DNA of 64,000 nt from Schistosoma haematobium. Its lineage: Eukaryota; Platyhelminthes; Trematoda; Strigeidida; Schistosomatidae. This document shows positions 10,590 through 24,078 of this stretch, piece by piece. The translations under genes were made by a program, and so were the position numbers. Where the stretch lies: positions 744,001 through 808,000 of the forward strand of contig NC_067200.1 of the NCBI RefSeq assembly GCF_000699445.3, written 5' to 3'. A model generated the notes under the pieces. That model saw only the letters and a program-made list of their open reading frames with translations, was not told where the DNA came from and made no database searches. Positions within the stretch are counted from its first letter, which is position 1. Every line of letters begins with the position of its first letter.

Positions 10590-11990
10590 GTGAGACCAGG
10601 AGGACCATTCAATCATCTTGTACATGAGGAAGTGCAACTTGACAGTGCTCAATATCAGCAAAACCCATTGGACACAACTTAGGCAAATGGTTTGGATTCG
10701 GTAGAGATGCTAATGTACTGTATTTACGATGAAGAAGGTGCTCCACACACTCAAATGTTTGCTCTGATGCCATGTAAAAAAGCATCTCAAGCACTTGTGC
10801 GATTGGAATCTCATGAACTCATGAACACCAAAGCATCCTCCGAAACAAAGAAGTAGGGAACCACAATGAATGTTACTCAATGTTATGCACACAACGGTGA
10901 TAGCAAAGACAACGATAAAGATCGAGTTTTTGAGGTTGCGCAACCGAGCATGGATAAGTTCTCGGCAAAAGACCTGATCATCCTCATTTGAGACCTAAAC
11001 GCCGAAGTAGCAATGATTAACACTGGGTTTGAAAATATCATGGGAGGACACTGACTGACTGGAAGAAATAAATGATAGTATGGAGGGATTTGTAAATCCA
11101 TGTGCAGTCAACAAATTATTTATAGGCAGCACAACATCCCACCACAAATGCATTCACAAAGCTACACGGGTCTCACCGGATCATACTACATAGAACCAGA
11201 CAGATCATATTTGCATCAGTGAAAACTCAGAAGGTCAATGGAAGAGATTTGGGCAAAGAAAGTAACTGGATAAATAGGAGGGTTGACAAGGCTTCAGATC
11301 ACCACCCAATTGTGGCCAAGATGAAACTGAAGTTGAGGAAGCAATGGACAACTGGATAAACGACATTACGAAGGTTCAATACGGTCTTTGTTCAAAGTGC
11401 TGACAGACTCAATGAATTCAAGATAGCTTTCATTAACAGGTTATAAGGCCTACAACATCCACCCATAGAAGAATAATCGACTGTGGAGGATATATGGAAA
11501 GGAAACAAACAAGCACTAACTTGGATATTTCGGTTGGTTCTGGGCCGCAACAAGCATCATCATAATAAATGTGTTTCTATCGAAAACCTGAACAACATTC
11601 AATATAAAAAGAACAAGGAGAAAGCAATCAACAACAGCCAAACAATAACATAGGAAACCAAGGCCCGAGCTGAATACACTGAAACAAAACAGCAAGTGAA
11701 GAGGAGCATTACAACCAACGAGCAAAAGTACGTGGAAGACCCTGTAACGAGAGCAGATAAAGCTGCAGCTGAAAGAAACATGAAACAACTATACGAAACG
11801 ACAAACAAACTAGCAGGAAAATATAGTAAACCAGGGTGACCGATAAAGGAAAAAGTAGTAAAATCAATCAATGAGATTCAAGATCAGAGGAATAGATGGG
11901 TGGAATACTTCAAGCAATTCTTGAAAAGACCTGCTTCGTTGAGTCCACCGGAGATCGAAGCAGCACACACTGACCTTCTTATATATGTCA
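10590..11990 (+). pseudogene. RTE-type LINE (family A), degraded 5' half with endonuclease domain
   Basis: Plus strand, frames broken by many indels. Recognisable pieces in order are the endonuclease D-L-N-A segment near 10,990 followed by NTGFENIMGG; an SDHHPIVAKMKLK block near 11,300 (endonuclease C-terminal SDHH motif); and ADKAAAERNMKQLYETTNKL, NEIQDQRNRWVEYFKQFLKR near 11,750-11,930 (pre-RT linker). The intact counterpart is at 48.1-49.0 kb. It stops at about 11,990, where repeat family A begins at 12,030. The oldest and most eroded RTE copy here. Confidence 0.72.
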
Positions 11991-12029
11991 CTCCCGCTAA
12001 TGAAACAAAGACTTTTGAACTGTGAGCAT

Positions 12030-12450
12030 TTAGGAATATGATTTAATAATTCGCAAATTCTGTTCAATTCATCGCATTGAATACAACATAACACCAAGTT
12101 CTATTATTTCTCTTTAATATCAGTGTAAACAACGTGTTGATTTTGTTAATAAACATATTTCTGTTGAAATCAGTTGTTTATAGAAACAGTAATGATCATA
12201 CTTTGTTGTCAACTATCACCTCATTCCATCTCATAATCAGATAATATGGCATTGTCTATACTCTATTCTGTTTACTGGGTGTAATATAAACCTTAGTTAG
12301 AATAAAATATTTCGTTTCCTGATAATCTGTTCATGTGACTGACAAAATGATTAGAATTCTCATGTTATAGGAGATTACTACTTCCCTTAAGGAAAATCAA
12401 GTGAAAACAATCACTGTTGTGTTATTTATAAAATTCTTGGGTCGTATGTT
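12030..12450 (+). repeat. Unnamed dispersed repeat family A, copy 1
   Basis: Shares an ordered series of blocks with 20.62, 38.33 and 44.27 kb: CATTGAATA..AACA, TCAGTGTAAACAACGTGTT, AACATATTTCTGTTGA, GATTATACTTTGTT-like and CACCTCATTCCATCTCA, then a TATTCTGT..GGGTGTAA segment. Non-coding, no terminal repeats seen. Diverged from the other copies by many substitutions and indels. Confidence 0.7.
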
Positions 12451-13429
12451 TTTCAACTGTGTATCAGAGATCTGCATTATTGTATGATAACGTCGAAGCT
12501 GGCCGAACACAGATATCAGACATATATGTATCACATCGTATTTTAGCTGTTTGCTCATTCATTTCGTTTGGAATCAGCAAGTGAAATCAAGGTCTCCAGT
12601 ACTTCAACTCTCTTCACTTACGGGAAACTGGACGCTAATTTCTTTCTTTTATCGATAAAGATTTGTGCGTATGTCGTTTGATCCTAGATGAAAAATAACT
12701 GACTGTCTTCAGGAGTTACGGCAACTGAAACAGTGATCGCCAAAAAGCAGAGGGATCGATTCCTCATATATTTATAATAAATCCACAAGAGCATTTAAAA
12801 TTTCTATTCATTTTACTACAAGTTCGAAAGCACAAGCATATTGAGGGAGCTAAGCGTATCCTCAAGAACGATCGATACATGATGCGTGATCTATTCCCTG
12901 ATCATCTTTTCAATCTGTCATACTGCGTCAACTCTGTCTAATTGTGGAATAAAAAAGCTTATCATCTTCCTCATTGTATCGATCCTATCTTTTACTGTCA
13001 AGTAATGCAACTATGTATTGTTTGAATTTTCATAAGACATGTTTATAAAAATGAATAAATCGATGTGTAGGTGAAGGAGAAATGTAGGCAGAGAGAAATC
13101 ACAAGAATAAAAATGTGCTGTAATTTTATAAAATAAAACAGACTTACTCAATTTGCACCACAATATCGATTGTACGTCAAATATCATGGCTTGTTATTGT
13201 GGTTAGTAATGTTCAATTTTAATCAAAAAATGTGTACAGGATGAAGAACGTGTAATGAGAATGGTGATAATATCAATCCACAACAAAAATAATCATAATC
13301 CATTAGAACAATCGAAATAGAAAGGTAGTACGTTGATTTTCGAATTTAGATCGTACCGTGGAGATCGGCGTTACATTCTCATCTATGCCTCATCAATTCT
13401 GTTGTTCAAAATATTCGAGATAAATCTTA
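12451..13429. other. Non-coding stretch, nothing recognised
   Basis: AT-rich, no exon-like ORF, RNA gene or clear repeat noticed. Confidence 0.45.
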
Positions 13430-13625
13430 AGGTTTCTTATGACACTGGTCTAAATGACTGTTCTTAAATGACTATCTGAGGTGTATGAATTTCAGAAATG
13501 CAATACGAAATATTGACTACAGTCTGACATTGTTCAGAACACTTCACTAAGCCTCAATTACGCAATTACGCAAATCCAAGAACAAATACAAATGCTGTCG
13601 AATGACAGCGAGCAAATTTAAACGT
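13430..13625 (+). repeat. Unnamed repeat B, copy 1
   Basis: Closely matches 38,870-39,055 by eye, from CTTAAGGTTTCTTATG through CTGACATTGT to GCTGTCGAATGACAGCGAGC. Contains a small duplicated TAAATGACT segment absent from the other copy. Non-coding. Confidence 0.75.
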
Positions 13626-14119
13626 ACCGTAAAAGCTTCACGGAAAGTAATTTTTCTAGTTTCAATATTCAGTGAAACATATTCATTAAATGTAACTAGT
13701 CCGAAGAAATGCTCATTAAGAGAAACATCATGAATAAATGAATGTTGGTTAAGATGTCTCTGTTCTCCTTCAGACGAGTTTGATCCTGTTCGAATACATA
13801 AACGGAAGATTGAAAAGTAAAGAATATAAGCAGAGTAAATGCGTGTAACAAAGAAAAGTTGGCTTCAGTGGAATGGGATAATTATGATTCATTTTAAATC
13901 TAGGAGATCTACAGTACGGATAGAAAGCAACGTTGTGGCAAAATGTCAATAACAAGATGACACTTCAGGAAAATGTATTACTTTTCTTCAATATTCAAGA
14001 TTCCCATTGTGAAAATCAGAATAACACATTTAAGCGAACAATATCGTTTTCAATTAGATCGCCATCAGGCTTTACTCTAATATACATGAATATTTATACG
14101 AAAATGTGAAACCAATCAT

Positions 14120-14389
14120 GGTAATTTGAGTCGATAATCACAATGAAATAGAATAAGTCACTGCACATGATGGGTAAAAGTACAATTTGATAATTGGAAG
14201 ACAGGTCTATGGATAGTAGTAAGAATAATGAATTACGATAACAATAGTCTTGTCAATAGACATTGGATAATTATCACAAAATATTGAAGTCATTACGTAA
14301 TAAGTAGTGTGTAAATGATGTGATAGCACTTTTACCTATTATGTGCGGTGACGTTATCTATTTCATTGTGATTATGGACTCAAATTACC
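14120..14389. mobile_element. 270-bp MITE-like element with about 64-bp terminal inverted repeats
   Basis: The left end (14,120-14,184) starts GGTAATTTGAGTC and continues ATAATCACAATGAAATAG to GTAAAAGT. The right end (14,326-14,389) is its reverse complement with few mismatches. The interior of about 140 bp has no ORF. No target-site duplication is evident at the flanks (CAATCAT left, TTGAGGAG right). A truncated relative lies at 41.66-41.91 kb. The structure fits a non-autonomous DNA transposon or fold-back element; superfamily unknown. Confidence 0.68.
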
Positions 14390-17300
14390 TTGAGGAGTGC
14401 ACAACTGTATCATTCTGGTATTTCGGACGTCAGCAATGCTATGCAAATATCCCTGATTTTCTTAGGATGCCTGAACTTGTCTGTCCATAAAGTCAAAATA
14501 CAAACGATCAGATCATCTGGAGTAGAGAGAAGAGAAACGACGCAGAGTGGAGATAGCTGGTAAGCCAACTCATTTTAAGCCAGGCGTTACGCGATATTTA
14601 TGGGCAGTCAAAATAAACTACAGACATGTGATGAGACATGGGCTTCACATAACAACTGACAATACACAGTCGAGTCTTCTAGATCTTCTCTTCCATAAAC
14701 CTCATACTCCTCTACATTGCTTAAGATGTCAATCTTGATTAGCAGTACGTATCTTGACAAAAACAACAGTTACATCAGACAATAATTCGTTTGAAACAAA
14801 AAAAGATTAGTAAGTGAATTTGGTTACAGACTCCATGATAATCAGGTCATACTACTCCTTATATTTAAAGACTGAAACTATGCATCGTTGTGAAATAATC
14901 AATAGTCAGACATTTCTCATTTGTGCACTTTTAAATTTCTCACTAATAATCTGGTGAAATGTCAAAAGACTGCTTGCCATATATATATTCTGTACAACGT
15001 ATAGGTTGAAGTTATGATTAAACGTACAACTGCAGTTTAATTAATCTGCTTTGACTTAAGCATGAGTGACACATCTCACCACATGGGAGAAATCAACAAC
15101 GAGAAGTGAGATATGTTATGACTTTTGACCAATAATTGATGTTCATACAAGCGAAGATGAAGAGGGCATCCAAAATTGTCCAATGTAGTGATTTTTACAA
15201 TCGACACAATCTATTTCGTAGATGATGTTTGATTATTATTCTTTTGCCATTTCATCTTTTGATGTGCATAGTATTTGTTGTAGTGATATTGTTGATTTTT
15301 GTGCTACGCCTATTCCTAAAGGCTTCAACACTATCGTTTTTTTTCAGTATGTGCTTCATTTACGTACCGATGTTCCACATTGTAGTAACAGTATGACTTA
15401 TCAACCAACACCGTTCAAGGTGGGACATGACATCATGTCTGATTTTTCAACTAGTCTCCAATCTGGCTGACTGCATATATTAGTACACTCTAGTTTGATG
15501 TGAAGTTGTTGTCGAGTTCCTTTGCATGAACTCACGTGATTATCCAACATTTGGTTATCAAGCTTCATATTCTATTCACATATGAAGAGATCAATCTGCC
15601 ATCCAAACTACGTTTAACTACGTTTACAGTCTGATTTACAGTTATCACCAAAGTATCTTGTATCAGCCTTCACTTATCGACGAATGAATAAATTTAAGGC
15701 AAACATTCAAAAATAACTAGCTATAGATGTAACATGATCCGTTCATTATTTTACTGTTAATTTACTAATAACATTTAAGTATTCGGTGTTACCTTTAATC
15801 AAAGTGATATGTAAATTAATTGAATCATATATCGATAAAACAAGATTATTGAGTCTATAACATTTCATTGATTTTTGATAGAATTTCGATCGATTAACTA
15901 TCTGATATAAGTAATATGGTTCATGATAGGACTTTACGCTTTTCACCAGCCTAGCTGGACAAGTCTATTCAACTTCATCTTCCAAACGAATAGTCTTTGA
16001 TCATTAAATCATATACATCTGTAATAGAATGAATAAGAACTATGTAAGATTCTCTTGAAAACAAAATTCAAATTTATCGATACCTTCTCGCATTCATTGA
16101 ATGTTATTGAATACATATGAAATAATCTTTGCAAACCTTGTGACTGAAATCCGGTTTATCCATTTCATTTCGATCATTTCAATCAAAGTAACAAGGAACC
16201 TTTAATATTGAATCCTCTCGTCAAGCGATAATGGCTACATTGTTCATCAGTTGATACATGCTAAACAAGACTGATGAAGTTTCAACAAAACAACAGTTCA
16301 AATTATTACAAATAGAATGAGTCACTTGGGTTGGTATTAAAGCTACTATTTAACTGGTCATTTATGAGCATAAATTTACGTTGACATACGTTTGGTTTTT
16401 ATCCTCAAAATATTCTACATTGTCATAATCTATTATCGTCATCGTCCCATTCCGGTTCATCTCTTACGCTGTCGTTAACATGAGCGCATTGGACGCTCTC
16501 CTTAAAAAACTTTCACCCACTTCACCCTTCCCTTCAATATTTTCATCATCAATATCGTAATGCTAAGGACATCCATCACAAACTTCTACCTTATTATTTG
16601 TGAATGAGAAAACTCATTATACATATAAATAACTATTTTTCTTGTATCTTTTCACCATTTCTGATCAAGAAGTTCTATTAAACATGGATGATGGCTAATC
16701 ATAGTATCCAGGATGCCTGCTTCATCAGATTCGAGACTCGTTAAGTCAGTTGTTCTGTATGTCAGTGTTATTGTTCACATTGAGATTAATATCAAATATA
16801 GTTCGTTTCAAACGTCAACGCATTATCCACTGAATAATGTATGGTATACTTCTGACATACCAGTGATATTAAGATAATCCTCTCGGGATGATCCTCAACA
16901 TCAATATTAATCGACAGACTGTATTCATAATGATGCAAACGTTCATTCAGTGCAATGATCCTGATCATATGTGAATGTTTTAATTTCAATAAAACAGTTA
17001 TTTACCCGCTATTCATAACTCATCTAGTTCCAACATACTCACACTCACACTCTTATACCCACTGACATATTTGTCTACAATTAGTCAACACTAACAACCT
17101 TTAAAATCTGGTCACATGTAAATAATTATGTGTGTGTATGCGTCGATGCTGTCATTATCGTTGTCAACTTCGTTATTGTTATCATTGTTGTTTTATTCCA
17201 TTCCGCCTTTCCTACTTCTATTCTGTCTTCTCACTGTTTTTCCCATCCACCGGAATTTTTATTTTGTTTGTTTGAAGTTGTTATTTTAAAAAGATCCTCA

Positions 17301-17690
17301 ATTAAGTAGCTTCCTTCGTTCCGGTTGAATTTATTTCTATTGATGGATTGTTATATTCTCAAATGTCAAATGAAGATTCACCGTTGAGTTTAATAGAACG
17401 ATTGTAAATTTGCAAAGAAGAGGAGAGGTGAGGAAGATATTTCTTTTTTGAGACTATTTATAAGGATACTTATATAAACCAATGTATTCGATAAGTACCT
17501 TAAATCTATTTTACACAACTAACATGTATGACAATATTCCATTTTTCCAAAGTTTCTTCATTTATGATGGAACAATTAGTCAATCTGTGCTTTTATCGTT
17601 TCAGACAATTATAAAGTTATGACGGTGCTGCAGTAATACGTATGCACAAACTCGACCACGCACCACAGCAAACACAGTTGACTTCCACTG
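14390..17690. other. Long non-coding stretch, nothing recognised
   Basis: AT-rich; several short open frames without coding character or splice-bounded structure. No repeat shared with the rest of the window was noticed. Confidence 0.45.
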
Positions 17691-17870
17691 GTTACGGCTT
17701 CTCAGTAGAACTCCATGAAATTCATCTTGAAGCCAGTCAACAGTGAGCCAATGATGAGGAATCCCATTCTAGGACAACACGAGCGTCAATTGCTTCCTGG
17801 TTCTCCATAGTGGTCTAGCTTTGATTGACACATGGATTCCACTGTTAAATTACTACAATCTCCATAAACC
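17690..17870 (+). repeat. SMalpha-like SINE fragment with eroded hammerhead
   Basis: Contains AATGATGAGGAATCCCA, then CTAGGACAACACGAGCGTC and TTGCTTCCTGGTTCTCCATA, then GTGGTCTAGCTTTGATTGAC. Order and wording match the SMalpha hammerhead and its 3' flank. The GAAA box reads CAAC, and the first core base is A instead of C, so the ribozyme is inactive by inspection. Confidence 0.6.
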
Positions 17871-18059
17871 ACCATTCGGGTACGTTGATTTGCAATCAGT
17901 GTTTTATATTCTTAGTATATATTAGAGTAGATTGACGTTATAAAATAGAGGAATTGATGGTCGGCTATGATGCTTAAAACTAACGGTTAAAACGTGCACA
18001 CAGAATATGCAAACACAAAGAATATTCAAACGAACAATTGATTACATGATCAGGCTCCA

Positions 18060-18990
18060 CAGTTAAAGATGTTATGAAAAGAGTATAGTCAAGGTAAATA
18101 CGATGAAGAGGAATCAATGTGAATTGGTAAAGATGAATAGGAAGTTTAAGAAAGATATAAACATAAAAAGAATTTCGACAAGAGGTTCTGAATACGAGTT
18201 ACTACCGAGCTAATTAAGCTCTTTGTGTAAGTGAGATTTTTATATCAATGTTATGTTTGTTCATTCTTTAGAGTTCGGACAATTCTCGGAATACCTAATG
18301 GTCTAGTTCCAGATGGAAAGGGACTTAGATTCTAATCTCGCAACCACCGTTAGTTTATTAAAATTAAGAGATACATCTTTTGATCATTGTCAATTAACAC
18401 GTTTCATACATTTATAGGCTCCTCTCAACTGCTTTCAATAACTGAAGAAAGAACCCTCTAATATGCAACGAAAAACTGGTAATAACGCTACAATAAAAGC
18501 ATTAAACAAACATGATTCAGGCAATCAGCCAGTTCACACATTGAATTAATAAGCTCATGATTTACATTTATTTTTAAATAAAAATAAATCTATCCGTTGA
18601 CTATCAAGAATTATTGAACCTCATCTATAGATATTTAGTGATGGAATAGTTTGACCGGAAAATGCATGCAAATATCACCGTTCGAAGTAGCGATGTGAAT
18701 ACCTTCATTAAAAACGAAATGATCGTACTCAGCAACACAGATGAACAACGAATGACGATGTCTGATCACTGTGGTGGAGTTGAATTGCCTCGACTCCAAT
18801 AGAGAAGCCAAACACTCGACACATAGAACATGGACGTGACCATCTGTATGGAGAAACTAATAAATAAGTCTGTTCAAAAGATACAACATCATCAACATCA
18901 ACCTTGTGAGTAACAGATCTTCTCTCCATAATTTCATTATTTCATCACAGTTTGTAATGTTGAATGTCATCTTATCAAGTGAACTAAAAT
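18060..18990 (+). repeat. Unnamed repeat D, copy 1
   Basis: Two collinear blocks match 36.40-37.11 kb: GAGTATAGTCAAGGTAAATA near 18,079, and the long block 18,618-18,970 (CATCTATAGATATTTAGTGA through GATCACTGTGGTGGAGTTGA to GAGTAACAGATCTTCTCTC). The intervening part differs by indels. Non-coding. Confidence 0.7.
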
Positions 18991-20340
18991 GTGATCGTTA
19001 CAAATCAATTCACTGGAAGGAAAGCTTTATGATAATCAAATTAGTGAATGTTACGTATACATTTCAATTCTGAATTCACCGCATGTTAAAATACACTTCA
19101 TTCTGCGTTCAACTAAGAATTTGTTCTTTGCTTGTTGAAGGAAGCTAAGGCCGTGTGTAATGGCTAACATTCGTCTTCAGATTCAACCAAGGTATCTTGA
19201 TCATAACCAAAACCATCTCTCACCTAGGGAACAATGATTTTCAACTTATCAGGCAATAAATATGGATTGATAAATTGCCAAACTGCTCCTGTTGCGGTAG
19301 ATCACGTCGAAGCAACCTCTGACATGTGTGCTGCACTACTCCACCTAATATTCTGAATGATTTTCCCTAAGATCATTTTGAATCTGAATAGCATAGTTGA
19401 GTTAATCAGAACATTCGTATGCATTACATCATGTGTTGAACTATAGTGTTTTGATGCACTGTTTGAAGCTACTCATATTTGTATAAGTAGTAAAGAAATT
19501 ATTCAGTAATGACAAGAACAACGTCAATTTGAGCCATAACAATAAATTAAAAAGTTAAGATTATATCAACAGACATATTTATACTTACTTAGGTAACTAT
19601 AATTATGGAGAATATAAGTCAATCAACATGGATAATTAGGAGACATATAGATTGTAGTCTTAAAAGTTGTTAGTTGTGGGATTGGTAGCTGAATCACAAC
19701 GTTTTTCAACCATAACACCAGGGGACAATTGTTCCAGTGATATATGAATTACCTGCACTTTCTTTACTGCATTTCTTTGCAATTGGCGAGTGTGAGCTAG
19801 AACAAAATTTTTGTTTCAATCTACCTGCCCATTTCATTCAACCATCTTACATCTTGTTCATTCATAACTTAGCAAAAGGATGATTAATTGCAGTAGATGT
19901 CCAGTAGAAGTGACTGAAGCCGGACTTCATGTTCATCTTTACTTTATAACAAAATATGTGTTACTTTGTGATAGATCGAATCGCCATTTTTGAAAGCAAC
20001 CTAATCCTAAATGCCACCATGAACTTATTAAGAAATGTTCCAGATTGATTCGTGAATCTCTACAATATTGAAGTCTGCAGGCAATTAGAACCAGATTAAT
20101 TTCAGTGCAGAATTATTGGAATGAGAGAACTTATAGAATATTGTGACTTTGGTGAAAAATTACTCTTCTAAATCACATTGGCTGCATAACACCAATACTC
20201 TTTGAATGATACAATTTTCCACGAACTGAACTATCATTCAACATATTGTTGAATGAACAAAACTTTTAAATGATGAGTGAATAGCAAAATATCACAGTAT
20301 TCAATCTGTGTAGATTTCGATTATTCAAGACATAAATCAA
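18991..20340. other. Non-coding stretch, nothing firmly recognised
   Basis: AT-rich. The first ~60 bases (GATAATCAAATTAGTGAATG) weakly continue the homology to 37.53 kb. Otherwise nothing identified. Confidence 0.4.
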
Positions 20341-20600
20341 ACTAAGTAAGTAACACGATACCGTTTGAAACGAACGATTCTGGGTTCGAGTCACGGAGAG
20401 AACTTCAATTCTGGGATGCGGGTATATCCAACTGACGAGTCACACATAGGGAGGAAAGCGCATCATGGATTCCATTGATAGTCATCAGCTATCTTTCCTG
20501 ATGAAGATTGAGTTATATTGCGTGACATCTAGATGAGGACAGACTACGTAATGTATTCGGAATTTGAAATCAGACAGTCTTCAAGTACGAAGGTATCATT
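20340..20600 (+). repeat. SMalpha-like SINE with pol III B-box and hammerhead relic
   Basis: A B-box-like GGTTCGAGTCA at 20,383-20,393 (tRNA-type internal promoter) is followed about 40 bases later by CTGACGAGTCACACATAGGG, AGGAAAGCGCATC and TGGATTCCATTGATAG. The order promoter, hammerhead, 3' tail is that of SMalpha SINEs. The core has one change in CTGATGAG (T to C), and the GAAA box is shifted (GGAAAG). Best-preserved promoter-to-ribozyme arrangement in the window. Confidence 0.65.
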
Positions 20601-20619
20601 GATTTATACAAACGACCTA

Positions 20620-21140
20620 GACCTGTAAATCGTATGCATTGGAGAATAATAGTTGAAAAAATATTGAGAATTATGTCTGATTCATCGCATTGAATATAAA
20701 ATAACATCAAGTTCTATCAAAGTAATATTGATTACTTCTTCCTCAATATGAGTGTAAACAACGTGTTTGTCTAATGAACAAGAACATATTTGTGTTGACC
20801 TCTTTTGTTTATAGAATCAGCCATGATTATACTTTGTTATCATTAATCACCTCATTCCATCTCAAATAATCAAGTAATATGGTATTCTTTATTCTGTATC
20901 GTGGGTGTAACACCAGCCTTGGTTAGAATAAAACAACATCGTTTTTTATTAATATGTTGTTTATTTGGCTGACAATCACTTACCAGCAAAAATTAAAGAT
21001 GAGTGAAATTCTCATTTTACAAATTATTACTACTTTTCCAAAAAGGAAGATAAAGTGAAAACGAATCTTCTGTCTGGCAATTCATAGATGGTCTTGCGCC
21101 AGCTATGAATAAACACTCCAATCATTTACCATCTCTGTTG
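20620..21140 (+). repeat. Repeat family A, copy 2
   Basis: Close to the 38.33 kb copy (TTACTTCTTCCTCAATATGA, GTCTAATGAACAAGAACATA, ATGATTATACTTTGTTATCA), then extends through GATGAGTGAAATTCTCATTT and AGCTATGAATAAACACT, which match the palindrome arm at 44.63-44.75 kb. Non-coding. Confidence 0.72.
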
Positions 21141-24078
21141 TATTGTTCAACTAACTTCATATTTTAGGATAAGAATAAGTCTCTTTTGTGATTTCCGTTT
21201 TGTCACACTTGTGATAGATTTACATACACTGGATGAGTTGCATGGCATCAAAAGATGAAGTGTATCTCTCTGGTGATGTGAAATGAAATTACCATACTGA
21301 ACGTGACAATGCTCGAATCCATGTATCAATCTGGGCTAGGCCACTTTTAAAAACCTGGAATCACCGGAAGACCGTTTAGTACAATATTCATGAATCCCAA
21401 TGTTCAAATTACTGCAACCTCAACGGATACCCACTCTGACAATATTATAATGCTGTTTAGAGTTTTGTTAGAAAAGGAAAAGTCTCACATCCGTTCCATT
21501 ATTCGATGCCATTATTAACGCTAACACTCCATTAAGAGAAAATGTGAATGATGTTAAAACCTTCTGTAACTTCATCAATTTTCTGGTACATAAATTCTGT
21601 TTCAATAATTTGAAAGATACTTCATTTAAATCAACATAAAAGTTCTTGGAGGTGTTAGATGCAAACTATCGTTCTCACTGAAGAATAACTGTCTAGGTGG
21701 ATTAAAAATGCGCCCTTGTTAGGATGAAACCAAAAGAATGTGTTTGGGTAAAATGACGGTTCTGAAATTCATTCTAAATTTAAATGTACCTTTAAACCTA
21801 AACAAATATGACCACCCAGCTGTTCAGCCAGTAATTGTTCAATAAATCAAATCTAAATTACAATAATTAAGGAAGTTGATAAAGGATGAGAGAAAATTAC
21901 CAATCGCAACAAATCAATGTTATTCCATTCTGCCTGGATTGATCACGCATAGATTCGTTCAAAAGATACTATTTGATTGCTTTATAACACAGAGTGTTTT
22001 CAATTCTTGTAGAGTGCTTCAATTCATAATTGAAAATGTACAATTCCAGTCCATGCAAGCAACACAATCGAATGGAGGAACAAACAAATGCAAACTAATA
22101 TGGCTGCTGCCAAGACTTAGTATCAAGTAACCACAACATAAATGCAGTTCAGGAAGAAAAAAGGAAACAGTGAAGGCGTAAGAAAAATAAGAACTATAAT
22201 AAAATACAAATATGACCAATTCAAAAAGAGTCACAAAGACTAACAAAATGTAAAAATTAAAGAATCAACAATAGGAACAAACTACAAATGCACACATGGA
22301 AGGATTTTCACACACACACACACACACACAAAACTATCAAAATGGATCTTACAGGAGGTAATATTCCATCCAAAACATCAGTGACAGATGTTGTGTAAAC
22401 GAACTATTCTTTGTTAAATCAACGTTAGATAGATAGAAGAGTTAAAAGCGACAGTAATCAGTTTAAAAACGTTTATTTAAACTGAAGGGACAGAAGCTAT
22501 GATAATTTACAAGACTAGTTATTTCACCTTAAGAATAATGATACGAGTACCCATTATGGAAGCGGTTATTTCATCATTATCAGATTTGTTGTCCAATGTT
22601 AGAACCTGCTAAAATATCACTTACTATTTGTGAATGGGTATATGAGTCTGAGAATAATGTTATGCTTTGAACAAACTTCCATTGATGAAGTAGCTGCACA
22701 AACTTGAACTCCTTGTACTTATAAAGCAACTGTTGAATTCTCGGTTTGGATATTTCGTGTGACCTTTAGCAATGTGACAGTTATATATAATTGTTCATAG
22801 ACGTTCGATTGTCGAAAGTGTTTGTGAAACGTTTTTCTTGAAAGCAGGATTAAATAGGCTGATGTTAGCGTTGATTGGTGCCTGACCGATCATCGAATTG
22901 GTAATGTACTTTACTTGACAGCATTTTCGAATAACGAAGCAAGATTGTTCTAGTCAACACAATGTGAACTTCACGAGTAACACACTGCGGATATATTTCC
23001 ACAGTATTTATAGAGAAAATTCAAACCGAAATATCACCGTAAGAATCGTTATGAAACAAAATTTTTAATTCATCACATAGTCTATAAAAGTGACTACAAT
23101 AAACACGATGTGTGACGCTTTGCTAATGAAACTAGACGGATTCCAGGATATATGATTTTTGATTGAAATCATGTACCGATAAATCTTGGAACTGTATCAA
23201 GACAATAAACTGGTCATTCACACCTGAGTTCTCACTCAATACAGACACAGTGCCTAGATATCACCAAACACTGGTCCACGATACTAATTAACAGGAAGGT
23301 GTGACTTTGATTTAGGATACAACTTCACATATTTCGCAACTGACTGGAGTAAATAAAGATCATCGATGCAGATTACAAAACGATGATGATCTACATGTTG
23401 ATTGTGAAGAAGTGAATGACCAATTAAATTCAGTGATATAGACAATTATAAACTGGAGTGATGTGAAAGATAGTGGAACATGCACATTTCTCAGTCGTTG
23501 CAACCATTTTGTGAAACCGAGAGCAAGATAAAATGAAATATAGTTTTCCAATGAATGCTGAATAAAGTTTACCTCTTTTTTCATTATTTTTGCTGGTCGC
23601 TCAACCCTAAACTCCATCCCTGAGATGACGGGGAAACCTTTAATATAAAACACTTACTAGGGGCACAGTCTAGAAACTCTAAGGATCAGCATTATTTATT
23701 AGTCACATTCAATCAACTGTGGTGGATAACTCATCGATCCTGGCAAGGCATACCGAAAATCAACGATTCAGATCACAATTTCAAACTGTTGTGACAGTCC
23801 ATATTACATATCTCAAGTATCAACGTAGAGTGTTTGTACGATAAAGAAAATCAGAAATAAAAAGCAAATAAAAATGAAGGGCACCTGCTATTTAGCATAA
23901 TCCTGTAAGGCTTTTTAGGGATATTGAAATTGTAAGTGAAGCTAATCGCCTCATATCTGGTCGAGAATCAATAATGTAAGCTTAATATCCAAGACATTCA
24001 ACAACAAGCATATAAAATGAACCTTCATTTGGCTGAACGACAATTTTCTCTCAAGCAGAATTTGAAGAAAGTAGTATG
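21141..24078. other. Non-coding stretch with a CA microsatellite
   Basis: A (CA)n run of about 11 units lies near 22,310-22,331. Several short open frames lack coding character. A possible exon-like segment near 23,570-23,640 (acceptor CTCAG, donor GTAAAC) is not supported by neighbours. Confidence 0.45.

Noticed and set aside
15222..15470. 82-codon plus-strand open frame
   Set aside because: No motif, no homology to other parts of the window, flanks not splice-like.
18290..18360. Possible further SINE fragment (ATGGTCTAGTTCCAG, TTCTAATCTCGC)
   Set aside because: Only two short, separated matches in the wrong order; not enough to call SMalpha.
23570..23650. Exon-like minus-strand segment between CTCAG and GTAAAC (MEFRVERPAKIMKK)
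   Set aside because: No compatible neighbouring exons were found; one short acceptor/donor pair is expected by chance.
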